Source: Promethearchaeota archaeon
GTDB taxonomy: Archaea > Asgardarchaeota > Lokiarchaeia > Sigynarchaeales > SOKP01
Length of the DNA stretch: 11,190 bases
Reading direction: 5' to 3'
Assembly (NCBI GenBank): GCA_014730295.1
Contig: WJIN01000275.1
Location: 1 to 11,190, forward strand
Shown: in pieces, positions 1 to 7,413 of the stretch
Layout of the letters: each line of letters starts with the position of its first letter
Numbering within the stretch: the first letter of the stretch is position 1
Program-made: the position numbers and the translations under genes
The notes under the pieces: generated by a model
The model's input: only the letters and a program-made list of their open reading frames with translations
Databases searched by the model: none
Told to the model about the DNA's origin: nothing

Positions 1-227
1 GATTACAGCAGTCATATAATTCAGTTTAACTTGAGATTTGGATTATTGTTTTATTAATTAGTTAATATATATAAGAGATTTGCAACTAACAATAAGGTTA
101 AAAATATTTTCATGTATTTTCCAACAATTCATCTGATCATCCAATTCTTGGATTTGAAAACAAATTTCTCCGATAAAGAAAATATTATTTTACAAAAATG
201 AAAATGAAGAAAAAAATATCTTAATGA

Positions 228-1337
228 TTAAAAATCAAACTCATATTGATCAAGACTTAGTTCATTCTGCATAATTTTAATATCATTTCGTAAACTTTCA
301 TTGAGAGGTATCCCTAATTTTTTACGTTTTAATTCCACTTCATGTTCTTTTTCTCCAGCTGTATAAATCCTCTCCGCTCCTGGTTCTCTTTTCGCACTTC
401 TTAATCCTCTCATTATGTTTCCTGCCGTCTGTTTAAAAGACTCCAAGGGTAGAAAACTTTCAATATTAATAGCTAAAAAGAAATGTCCTACCTTTAAACG
501 TTTTTGGCCATTCTCTTCTATACCGAGAGTATCTCTTAAAAAAATTCCATTTTGTAAAGCTGCAGAAAGGAGCTCAACGATAGTTGCATAACCATAACCT
601 TTATATCCTGACTTCTCCTCACCAGCACCTCCAAGCGGTAAGAGAGCAGCATTTCTTTTTAACATCTTATTTAATATCTTGGAAGGATTTCTCATAGTTT
701 TACCTTCATCATCAATTACCACACCGTCAGGTAGATCTTTTTCTAATCGTTCATACAATTCTACTTTGCCCCTTTGGATAATAGAAGTAGCACAATCCAA
801 GCAAAAAGGAAACTCTTCATCAGTAGGAGCTCCAAAGGTTAGAGGATTAGTACCTAACATAGGTTCTACTCCAAATGTAGGAGGAATCGATGGTCTTGCA
901 TTAGTGGTGGTTAATCCGATCATACCTTTCTCTATTGCCATTTGTGAGTAATAGCCTGCAATTCCAAAATGAGTTGAATTCCTCACAGCTATAGCCCCTA
1001 ATCCATATTTCTTAGCTTTTTCTATTGCAGTTTCCATTGCCTTATATGCGATGACATGACCCATTCCATTATTTCCATCCCATAAGGCAGTTGTAGGGCC
1101 ATCCTTGATCACGTCAATTTTTGTATCTACTTCATAAATCCCTTGTTTTATGCGATCATAATACATCTTACAGCGTTGGATACCATGAGTGTCAATCCCT
1201 CTTAAATCGGATGCGATTAAGACCTTTCCAATTATTTTTGCATCTTCTTCTGGAATCCCTAATCCGATAAAAACGTCTTGCATAAAATTTTCTAACTTCT
1301 GTGGTTCAATATATGTTATATCCTCTGAATTTGACAA
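228..1337 (-). CDS. Ldh_2-family malate/L-lactate-type NAD(P)-dependent dehydrogenase
   Basis: Cytoplasmic oxidoreductase of the malate/L-lactate dehydrogenase family that is unrelated to classical LDH/MDH (also home to ureidoglycolate and 2,3-diketogulonate reductases). It interconverts a 2-hydroxy acid and a 2-oxo acid with NAD(P). Visible family signatures are DLRGIDTHGIQR at residues 44-55 with the catalytic His51, STHFG at 121-125, GTNPLTFGAP at 162-171, LDCATS, and GYKGYGYATIVELL near 243-256. The C-terminus carries the usual PGAER...GEKEHE...R...GIPL pattern. At 369 residues it is full length for the family. The start is TTG at 1337: on the minus strand a GAGGT Shine-Dalgarno (1345-1349) lies 7 bases before it, and the next Met is residue 19, which would trim the first helix. 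It stands alone, divergent from the methyltransferase at 1655. The exact substrate cannot be read from sequence; malate or lactate is likeliest. Confidence 0.93.
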   Translation of the reverse strand: MSNSEDITYIEPQKLENFMQDVFIGLGIPEEDAKIIGKVLIASDLRGIDTHGIQRCKMYYDRIKQGIYEVDTKIDVIKDGPTTALWDGNNGMGHVIAYKAMETAIEKAKKYGLGAIAVRNSTHFGIAGYYSQMAIEKGMIGLTTTNARPSIPPTFGVEPMLGTNPLTFGAPTDEEFPFCLDCATSIIQRGKVELYERLEKDLPDGVVIDDEGKTMRNPSKILNKMLKRNAALLPLGGAGEEKSGYKGYGYATIVELLSAALQNGIFLRDTLGIEENGQKRLKVGHFFLAINIESFLPLESFKQTAGNIMRGLRSAKREPGAERIYTAGEKEHEVELKRKKLGIPLNESLRNDIKIMQNELSLDQYEFDF

Positions 1338-1344
1338 TTTATTA

Positions 1345-1404
1345 ACCTCAATAATAATTTCTTTAGTAAAATTTTCAAACTATTCAAATCTTCGTAATAA
1401 ATAA
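1345..1404 (-). promoter_or_regulatory. Candidate TATA box and Shine-Dalgarno of the Ldh_2 gene
   Basis: On the minus strand an AT-only TTATTTATTA element (1395-1404) lies at the right distance to place transcription start near 1373. That gives a short leader carrying a GAGGT ribosome site (1345-1349) 7 bases before the TTG start. The Shine-Dalgarno is the stronger part. The TATA call is weak because the whole spacer is AT-rich. Confidence 0.4.
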
Positions 1405-1443
1405 TCTTTCAATTCTTTTAAATTATTGATTTTGGTTTTATTA

Positions 1444-1467
1444 TTTGTAAAAAACTCTGTTTACAAA
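1444..1467. repeat. Perfect 8-bp inverted repeat (TTTGTAAA - 8 nt - TTTACAAA)
   Basis: The arms at 1444-1451 and 1460-1467 are exact reverse complements with an 8-base spacer. This is the dyad spacing typical of a dimeric helix-turn-helix operator. It lies in the spacer between the divergent dehydrogenase and methyltransferase genes, outside any coding region. The operator role is inference. Confidence 0.45.
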
Positions 1468-1512
1468 GAAAAGCATTAGCAGATTTATTAGATTGATATA
1501 TTTTCTTCTAAT

Positions 1513-1530
1513 TTCTTAAATGATTAAGAA
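1513..1530. repeat. 7-bp inverted repeat (TTCTTAA - 4 nt - TTAAGAA)
   Basis: Exact reverse-complement arms at 1513-1519 and 1524-1530 in the same intergenic spacer. In sequence this AT-rich, short dyads arise by chance, so this is recorded with low weight. Together with the neighbouring dyads at 1444-1467 and 1569-1601 it makes three inverted repeats in about 160 bases. Confidence 0.3.
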
Positions 1531-1568
1531 TATATTCAAATTAAAAAAATATTGTAAGATTGAGACTG

Positions 1569-1601
1569 AAATTTAATATTTTAATATCAAATATTGAATT
1601 T
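1569..1601. repeat. 13-bp imperfect inverted repeat upstream of the DNA methyltransferase
   Basis: The left arm AAATTTAATATTT (1569-1581) and right arm AAATATTGAATTT (1589-1601) are reverse complements except at one position, with a 7-base spacer. The repeat lies 54 bases before the methyltransferase start. It could be an operator or simply AT-rich dyad symmetry; no G/C content anchors it. Confidence 0.35.
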
Positions 1602-1654
1602 CTTAACATTTTTAAAAATATTAATCGTAAATTTCTATATAGAATTGGTTTCCA

Positions 1655-3082
1655 ATGAAAAAAGATGCTCTTAGAGAAAAAAAAAGGATAAGGAGGACTT
1701 TAGGAGTTCATTTAACATCTCAAGAAGTTTTTACGACTTATATTTTTCCTGAAATAAAGCATGAGTTATACAATTATCTTTGGATTGATTTATATTGTGG
1801 GGAAGGAAACTTAATTCTTCCAATCTTAGACTATATACCCAAAAAAGAGAGAGCAGATTTTTTTAGAGAGCATATCTATTTATCTGACATTCAAGAAACG
1901 ATGATTCATAACACCATTCAAAATGCTCAAACCTATGGAATCCCTATTGAATTAGCTAAGAAAAACATAATTCAACGGGATAACTTAGAATGTTTTCCCA
2001 AGAACTTGAAAAATAATTCTTTTCCTATCTATCATATTACCAATCCTCCATATCTATATCTCGGGTATATCAGAAAACATAACGAAACCAAACGACATCT
2101 GAAATATTTCGAAAAAGTTAATAAAGGATACCAAGATCTTTATCAAATTGCCATGATGAATGACTTACGAAATAAAGTTGAAAAAATGGTTTATATTATT
2201 CCCTCTAATTTCATCTTTGGAGCTTCTGTATCAAATAAATTTCGGGAGGACTTATTAAAATGGTATAAAATTCAAAAAATGTATATATTTGAAACTCAAA
2301 TGTTTGAGTTTACAGGAACTAATATTTGTATTGGATTTTTTAAAAGAAAAGTAATTCAAACGGCTAATGAGCAGATTTTTGAAGTATTAAAATTCAAAAA
2401 GAAAAATATAACTTTAGAAAGTAATTATAAAATTAGTCCAGAATTTAAATATAGAGGGGGAGCAGAATTTGATGCATTTCTAAAAAAACATAGAGCAGTC
2501 AAACCTTTAAAAGTTGTTTATTATCTCAAAAATGATGAAGTAATGAAAAATATAGGCTCTAAGAAGTTGGAAGTTATTGATACAAATGAATATCATTCAA
2601 ATAATTATGAAAGAAAAATCCTCCTTGTTAATGATCTTTTATATGATAAGGTCAGATCTAACATATTGTATGTTAGAACTGTAGATACTGGTTCTAATGA
2701 TGGCAGAGTTGGTTTAAATATTATCAAAGATGATTTTAACATTGAAGGTATTTATGTTTCGAAAGCAACTTATAGAACATCACCAATTCAGATCTTCTTC
2801 AAACCAAAAATATCGCATAACGACCAAATTTTATTAAAGAGGTATTTCAACTTGATTTTGGAATATTTCAGAAAAAAGTTAGATAGTGAATTCTTAACTA
2901 CATATAAATATTCAAATGCAGAGTATACTAGGAAATATTTAGGATTAACCCAAACTAGAAGCATAATAAAAACTTTTCCTATACTTCACATAAATCAAAA
3001 TGAAAAAAAAAAATTAATCAATCATATTGAAAATAAACATTTATTAAAACTTTTCAAACTATTAAATCATCTCAAGAGCTAA
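1655..3082 (+). CDS. N6-adenine DNA methyltransferase (gamma class, M.TaqI-like layout), apparently orphan
   Basis: Transfers a methyl group from S-adenosylmethionine to N6 of adenine in a specific DNA site. Motifs run in the gamma-class order: motif X around residues 13-34 (RRTLGVHLTSQEVF), motif I DLYCGEGN at 45-52 (SAM binding), SDI at 77-79 in the motif II position, catalytic NPPY at 130-133, motif V around 159-172, motif VI around 178-201 (VYIIPSNFIFG) and motif VIII TNICIGFF at 222-229. Residues from about 240 to 475 have no motif I recognise and should be the target recognition domain. ATG at 1655 is the first start and keeps motif X intact. No endonuclease domain is fused and no restriction gene adjoins it. 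It may be an orphan or regulatory methylase, or the modification half of a system located elsewhere. The recognition site cannot be predicted here. Confidence 0.88.
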   Translation: MKKDALREKKRIRRTLGVHLTSQEVFTTYIFPEIKHELYNYLWIDLYCGEGNLILPILDYIPKKERADFFREHIYLSDIQETMIHNTIQNAQTYGIPIELAKKNIIQRDNLECFPKNLKNNSFPIYHITNPPYLYLGYIRKHNETKRHLKYFEKVNKGYQDLYQIAMMNDLRNKVEKMVYIIPSNFIFGASVSNKFREDLLKWYKIQKMYIFETQMFEFTGTNICIGFFKRKVIQTANEQIFEVLKFKKKNITLESNYKISPEFKYRGGAEFDAFLKKHRAVKPLKVVYYLKNDEVMKNIGSKKLEVIDTNEYHSNNYERKILLVNDLLYDKVRSNILYVRTVDTGSNDGRVGLNIIKDDFNIEGIYVSKATYRTSPIQIFFKPKISHNDQILLKRYFNLILEYFRKKLDSEFLTTYKYSNAEYTRKYLGLTQTRSIIKTFPILHINQNEKKKLINHIENKHLLKLFKLLNHLKS

Positions 3083-3160
3083 TCTAAAGATAAATATTAG
3101 GGATGACTTATATAAAAATTACTTAAAATTGAATATTAATAAGTATTTTTCAATAAAAAA

Positions 3161-3682
3161 TTATATTAAATAGTTATGAGCGATTTCTAATATACTTTCT
3201 TCAAAACTATTGCCGTTCTTCGGATATTTCTCTATTCTGGTTAAGCAATCTCCCTTATGATTAAAAAAATACGCAATTGGGATCTGATTCACAAAAAATT
3301 TTGGATTTTGAAATTCAGGAGGGGATTTCTGTGCCCACGTGTAATCATCCTCAGTGCTGGTCATTGTAGTCTTTACTCCCCCCAATAAATAAACTTTAAG
3401 CTTTAGTGAATCTACAGCCTCAACGACCTTTATATAGGAGGGTTTCACATCGGCACATGTCTTACACCATGTCGCTCCAAGGGTAAGGATCTTTAATTTG
3501 GAGGAGCTCTCTTTGAAAAAGACAATCAATTCTCTAATAATTTCTGGATCAGGTTTGTAAGCCTTATAATTACTCTGATGCATTATCCGTTCTTTCATTG
3601 AATTAATATGATCAATATATGCTTTTCCTTCAAAATAGTCGGATTCAATATCATCCCATTGCAAATTTTTTGGATCAAACAT
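3161..3682 (-). CDS. Thioredoxin-fold protein with CKTC active site
   Basis: A 173-residue cytoplasmic thiol-redox protein of the thioredoxin superfamily. The strand KILTLGATWCKTC carries the redox pair Cys73-Cys76, followed by the long helix. The cis-proline loop is NQIPIAYFF (Pro135), followed by the FFNHKGDCLTRIEKYP hairpin. An extra N-terminal segment of about 45 residues (residues 1-45, charged, no signal peptide or membrane segment) precedes the fold, and an insertion of about 30 residues (roughly 100-130) lies between the central strand and the cis-Pro. The protein is therefore longer than a classical thioredoxin. I chose ATG at 3682; an upstream in-frame TTG at 3691 has no ribosome site, and the likely TATA element would place transcription start downstream of it. 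It converges with the methyltransferase and does not share an operon with it. Its partner is unknown. Confidence 0.8.
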   Translation of the reverse strand: MFDPKNLQWDDIESDYFEGKAYIDHINSMKERIMHQSNYKAYKPDPEIIRELIVFFKESSSKLKILTLGATWCKTCADVKPSYIKVVEAVDSLKLKVYLLGGVKTTMTSTEDDYTWAQKSPPEFQNPKFFVNQIPIAYFFNHKGDCLTRIEKYPKNGNSFEESILEIAHNYLI

Positions 3683-3709
3683 TTTTCTCAATTTTAATAA
3701 GAAAAGTCT

Positions 3710-3719
3710 AAATAATAAA
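3710..3719 (-). promoter_or_regulatory. Candidate TATA box of the thioredoxin-fold gene
   Basis: TTTATTATTT on the minus strand, centred near 3714, predicts transcription start around 3688. That would give a very short leader before ATG 3682 and argues against the TTG at 3691 as start. The AT-rich context makes this tentative. Confidence 0.3.
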
Positions 3720-3859
3720 CATCTCGTTTTTGAATAAAAACTAATCCCTCAGAATTAACAATCTATTTTAAAACGTTTTAGATTTCTATCTTTTCGGGTA
3801 AAAAATTTACCAACTATGCGATATTATTTATATATTTAAATAAAAGTTATTTTATATTG

Positions 3860-3868
3860 TATATAAAA
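3860..3868 (+). promoter_or_regulatory. Candidate TATA box of the kinase-regulator operon
   Basis: TATATAAAA at 3860-3868 is a good archaeal TATA match. It would place transcription start near 3890, leaving about 10 bases before the kinase ATG at 3900, so the first cistron would be nearly leaderless. This fits the lack of a clear Shine-Dalgarno before that ATG. Confidence 0.45.
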
Positions 3869-3899
3869 ATGTCAGAAAAATAAAGGGTTATATACTTAA

Positions 3900-6743
3900 A
3901 TGAGGGATTTAAACGGATTTATTAAGGATAGTGAACTTTGGTTTCAAAACATAATGGAATCAATTCGAAAATATGCTTTTAAATTAGAGGAGTCAGAAAA
4001 ATGGTTCTCAACAGTTTTAAGAAGTATTGGGGATGCAGTGATTGTTACAGACGAATCTGGATTTATTCAGTTCATGAATCCAATAGCGGAAACGCTAACA
4101 GAATGGGATATTGATAACGCATATAATAAACCTTTAGAGGATGTATTTTATATTATTAACGAAGAATCCGGAAAAATAGTAGAAAATCCCGTAAGAAAAG
4201 TTATGCGTGAAAAAGTTATTATTGGATTAGCAAATCATACGATTTTGATTACAAAAAATGGAAAAGAAATTCCAATTGATGATAGTGGAGCACCGATTGA
4301 AGATAATGAGGGAAAGATTATCGGTATTGTGTTAATATTTAGAGATATTTCTCAACGGAGACATACAGAAAAACTAATAGAATTAAGCGAGTTGAAGCAT
4401 AGAAGCTTGTTTGAACAAGCCTCAATTGGGGTATTTATCCACGATCTTGATGGAAATATTCTTGATGCTAATAAGATGATGCAAAATCTATTAGGTTATA
4501 CTAAAGAAGAAATCACTAAACTCAAATGTTATGAGATGCATCCTCCGGATACAAAAACCCCAAAATTAGGAAAAGAAAATTTTGAACAGATACTTCAAAA
4601 GGGAAGTACTCATTTTAAAACGTTATTTATGAAAAAAGATGGGTGTATTTTCCATGGGGATGTTTTTTCAAATATTATTACCTATGAAGATGTAAAATTG
4701 ATCCAAGGTACAATTCAAGATATTACACAACGAAAAAAAGATAAACAAAAGATAGAACATATTAATACTATCCTAAAAGCGATAAGAAATGTTAATCAAA
4801 TTATAATAAGAGAAACAGATCGGAAGGTTCTAATTGAAAAAATATGTGAAAATCTAACTAAAACAAGGGGTTTCTTATCCGCATGGGTAATTTTACTTGA
4901 TTCAAAAAATAAATACTTAATTAGCGCTGAATCGGGGGTGGGGAATATCTTTAGTCAATTAGTTGATCTTTTTAAGCAGGGGCATTTTTCTAGATGTTTC
5001 AATTTAGCTTTAAATGAAGAGGGAGTTTCAATAATCGAAGAACCAGAATTTTTCTGTGTGGATTGTCCTATTTCAAGTTTATATGAGAAAAATACTGTAT
5101 TATCTGTTAAATTAAGCCATTCCGATTCGAATTATGGTGTCTTAGTAGTCTCAATCCCTAAACATTTAAGTAATAGCACCGAAGAACAGGATTTAATGAG
5201 AGAAGTCGCAAATGATATTGCATTTGCATTAAATAAAATTGAGTTAGAAGAAGAGAAAAATCGAAGCGAGGTTAGATATGAAGAACTTTATGAAAGTATG
5301 ATGGATGCTTACGTTTACGTTGATATGGAAGGAAATATTATTGAATATAATCAACAATATCTTGATATGTTAGGGTATTCTAAGAATGAAGTTGCTAATT
5401 TGAAATATTCAGATATAACTCCCAAAAAATGGCATGAGTTTGAAAATGAAATTGTAAATAAACAAATTCTTATAAATGGTTATTCTGAAGTCTATGAGAA
5501 AGAATATATTAAAAAAGATGGAACCATTTTTCCAGTAGAACTCAGAACATTTCTCTTGAAGGATAAAAAGGATAGAGCAAAGGGTATGTGGGCAATAGTA
5601 CGTGATATTTCTCAGCGTAAAGAAAATGAAATAAAATTAATGAATACTCAGCATATTTTACGTGAAAGGTTTAAGGAGATATCTTGCTTGTATTATTTAT
5701 CAGATTTGGGTGCAAGTCTCAATAAATCATTGGAAGAGATTTTTCAAGAATCTTTAAACCTATTTAAAGCTGCATGGCAATTTCCAGAAATCACACATAT
5801 AAAAATCACTTTTAACGGTAATTCTTATCAAACGGAAAATTTTAAGGATACTCCTTGGAAATTACTAGCGAGCAAGGTTGTTGACAACCGTGATCTTACA
5901 ATTGAAGTTATTTACACAGAAAATAAACCATTTCTTAAAGAAGAACATGACTTAATTGAAGAAATTGCTAAGAGATTAGTATCAATCATAAAACATCGAG
6001 AATATGAACAAAAATTAATTACTTCAGAGGAAAAATATAGGGAGGCTTATAATCGAGCGGAATTTTATAAGGACTTATTTGCTCACGATATTAAAAATAT
6101 ACTCCAAAGCATTTTATCGGGTTTAGAATTAAATCAGTATATACTTAAAAACCAAGATGATAAAGATCTAGTAAATCAAAATGTAAAAGTAATAAAGGAC
6201 CAAATTCTTAGGGGTGTTAAATTGGTTTCAAATGTTAGGAAAATTTCACAATTGGAAGATAAAATTCATTCAACAATAAGTATTGAGGTTTATAAACCCA
6301 TCAAAAATGCAATAAATTCCTTAAAATTAGTTGATTTTAATCGAGAAATACGCACCGATATACAAATAACTGACAAAAATTTGAAGGTATTAGCAGATGA
6401 TTTTTTACCTGATATATTTGAGATCATTTTAACAAATTCAGTACGGCATAATGAAAATCAAGTGATAGAAATAATTGTTAACATCTCTCGACAGAAAAAT
6501 GAAGATATTAATTATGTTCGCATTGAATTCATTGATAATGGAGTTGGAATTATAGACTCTCGAAAGTTAGATATTTTCTTAAGAGGATATTCTGAAAACA
6601 AAAGTATTCATGGTATGGGATTAGGGCTTTCATTAGTTGCCCGTATCATGAAAAACTATAATGGAAAAATTTGGGTAGAAGACAGAGTTGAGAATAATCC
6701 TTCTCGAGGTAGCAAATTTATCATTTTAATACCCGAGGGGTGA
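3900..6743 (+). CDS. Soluble multi-sensor histidine kinase (PAS-PAS-GAF-PAS-GAF-like-HATPase)
   Basis: A 947-residue kinase that autophosphorylates on histidine in response to a cytoplasmic signal and should pass phosphate to the regulator encoded next. Domains: PAS at about 35-155 (ending in the typical FRDISQRR), PAS at 165-280 (TIQDITQRK), GAF-like at 283-448 with a CVDC pair (Cys386, Cys389), PAS at 457-575 (VRDISQRK), and a second GAF-like module at about 580-700 containing AWQFPEITHIKITFNG and TENFKDTPW. The dimerisation region follows, with H-box FAHDIKNIL and phospho-accepting His729. The ATP-binding domain has N-box Asn846, DNGVGI at 879-884 and GMGLGLSL at 905-912. There is no membrane segment. 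All catalytic motifs look intact. The ATG at 3900 is preceded by a short leader and weak ribosome site. The ligand is unknown; the Cys pair could bind a metal or sense redox state. Confidence 0.93.
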   Translation: MRDLNGFIKDSELWFQNIMESIRKYAFKLEESEKWFSTVLRSIGDAVIVTDESGFIQFMNPIAETLTEWDIDNAYNKPLEDVFYIINEESGKIVENPVRKVMREKVIIGLANHTILITKNGKEIPIDDSGAPIEDNEGKIIGIVLIFRDISQRRHTEKLIELSELKHRSLFEQASIGVFIHDLDGNILDANKMMQNLLGYTKEEITKLKCYEMHPPDTKTPKLGKENFEQILQKGSTHFKTLFMKKDGCIFHGDVFSNIITYEDVKLIQGTIQDITQRKKDKQKIEHINTILKAIRNVNQIIIRETDRKVLIEKICENLTKTRGFLSAWVILLDSKNKYLISAESGVGNIFSQLVDLFKQGHFSRCFNLALNEEGVSIIEEPEFFCVDCPISSLYEKNTVLSVKLSHSDSNYGVLVVSIPKHLSNSTEEQDLMREVANDIAFALNKIELEEEKNRSEVRYEELYESMMDAYVYVDMEGNIIEYNQQYLDMLGYSKNEVANLKYSDITPKKWHEFENEIVNKQILINGYSEVYEKEYIKKDGTIFPVELRTFLLKDKKDRAKGMWAIVRDISQRKENEIKLMNTQHILRERFKEISCLYYLSDLGASLNKSLEEIFQESLNLFKAAWQFPEITHIKITFNGNSYQTENFKDTPWKLLASKVVDNRDLTIEVIYTENKPFLKEEHDLIEEIAKRLVSIIKHREYEQKLITSEEKYREAYNRAEFYKDLFAHDIKNILQSILSGLELNQYILKNQDDKDLVNQNVKVIKDQILRGVKLVSNVRKISQLEDKIHSTISIEVYKPIKNAINSLKLVDFNREIRTDIQITDKNLKVLADDFLPDIFEIILTNSVRHNENQVIEIIVNISRQKNEDINYVRIEFIDNGVGIIDSRKLDIFLRGYSENKSIHGMGLGLSLVARIMKNYNGKIWVEDRVENNPSRGSKFIILIPEG

Positions 6744-6752
6744 CTTCTACTG
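6737..6752 (+). promoter_or_regulatory. Shine-Dalgarno overlapping the kinase stop, serving a CTG start
   Basis: GGGGTGA at 6737-6743 can pair along its whole length with the archaeal 16S 3' end (consensus AGGAGGTGAT, one G-U wobble). It includes the kinase's own TGA stop (6741-6743). Six bases later CTG at 6750-6752 begins the conserved response-regulator N-terminus. No ATG, GTG or TTG is available at that point in this frame. Confidence 0.7.
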
Positions 6753-7127
6753 AAAAAAGTATTCATTGTTGAAGATGAACCATCGCTTCAATTCTTTTAT
6801 AGACAAGCAGTGACTTTTAACGATATGGAGTTATTAGGTATAGCTAAGGACGGAAATGAAGCATTAAATATGTTTAAATCATTTCAAGAGAAGCCAAAAG
6901 TGATTCTAATGGATTACCGATTACCTATTATGAATGGAATAAAAATAACCAAGGAAATCCTTCAAATCGATAAGAAAGTAAAGATAATTTTTATCACCGC
7001 AGATAGCAGTGTAAAGGATCAAGCTTTATCCGTTGGGGCGTTTAGCTTTATGGATAAACCGTTTTCTATTAAAATTTTAATTCAAGAAATAAATAAAGCA
7101 TTTAAAGCTATCACTAATAGCACATAA
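6750..7127 (+). CDS. Single-domain CheY-like response regulator (CTG start)
   Basis: A 125-residue receiver domain with no output domain, the natural phosphate acceptor for the kinase just upstream. Counting CTG 6750 as residue 1, strand 1 reads KKVFIVEDEP with the acidic pair Glu8/Asp9. The phospho-acceptor is Asp55 in ILMDYRLPIMNG, the switch Thr is Thr83 in FITAD, and the conserved Lys is Lys103 in MDKPF, so all receiver residues are present. Starting at the first conventional start codon, GTG 6810, would delete strand 1 and the metal-binding acids, so I reject it. The CTG sits 6 bases after a strong ribosome site that overlaps the kinase stop, pointing to translational coupling. The gene is in frame with the kinase, so TGA readthrough would give a hybrid kinase. 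A sequence error changing ATG or TTG to CTG cannot be excluded. Confidence 0.85.
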   Translation: MKKVFIVEDEPSLQFFYRQAVTFNDMELLGIAKDGNEALNMFKSFQEKPKVILMDYRLPIMNGIKITKEILQIDKKVKIIFITADSSVKDQALSVGAFSFMDKPFSIKILIQEINKAFKAITNST

Positions 7128-7151
7128 TTCAACAATATCACGTTAAACCAT

Positions 7152-7382
7152 ATGAGTGATATGAATATATTATACTCATTTTTGAATTTGATTTATTGCT
7201 TTATTTGTATGATTGTTAACGATTTAAATGATAAAGTAAAGAATAAATATTATAAAGAAATCACAATTGAAGATGATGGTGAAGATATCGCTTATGTTTT
7301 CCCTGACACGAAGGAGTTTATCAATATCATTAAACGGAAAATGATTATCCAAGACTTTATCTGTTTTGATGATGATGAGTAA
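7152..7382 (+). CDS. Small hypothetical protein with hydrophobic N-terminus and acidic C-terminus
   Basis: A 76-residue ORF starting 24 bases after the response regulator stop on the same strand, so possibly the third cistron of the kinase operon. Residues 5-22 (NILYSFLNLIYCFICMIV) are hydrophobic enough for one membrane segment. The rest is charged (EITIEDDGEDIAYVF..., ending FDDDE) and looks protein-like rather than like random AT-rich translation. No Shine-Dalgarno precedes ATG 7152; an alternative in-frame ATG is at 7161. I recognise no family. It could be an accessory protein of the two-component pair, or a chance ORF between that operon and the SRP RNA gene. Confidence 0.4.
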   Translation: MSDMNILYSFLNLIYCFICMIVNDLNDKVKNKYYKEITIEDDGEDIAYVFPDTKEFINIIKRKMIIQDFICFDDDE

Positions 7383-7413
7383 AAAGTAATATGGTTAGTC
7401 CTTTACCATTAAG

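Noticed and set aside
1..227. Possible 3' end of a gene entering from the left (frame 1 open to TAA at 55)
   Set aside because: Eighteen codons with no recognisable motif; all three plus frames close within about 55 bases, so nothing can be supported. The rest is AT-rich with no feature seen.
679..951. 90-codon plus-strand ORF
   Set aside because: Antisense shadow of the well-supported Ldh_2 dehydrogenase gene.
1189..1404. 71-codon plus-strand ORF
   Set aside because: Mostly antisense to the dehydrogenase N-terminus and runs into the AT-rich spacer; no ribosome site or family signature.
3082..3161. Hairpin terminator between the convergent methyltransferase and thioredoxin genes
   Set aside because: The gap is AT-rich with no G/C-bearing stem; archaeal termination on T-runs is possible but cannot be distinguished from composition.
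6810..7127. Response regulator starting at GTG 6810
   Set aside because: This start deletes strand 1 and the Glu8/Asp9 metal-binding pair; the conserved frame continues upstream to CTG 6750 with a good ribosome site.
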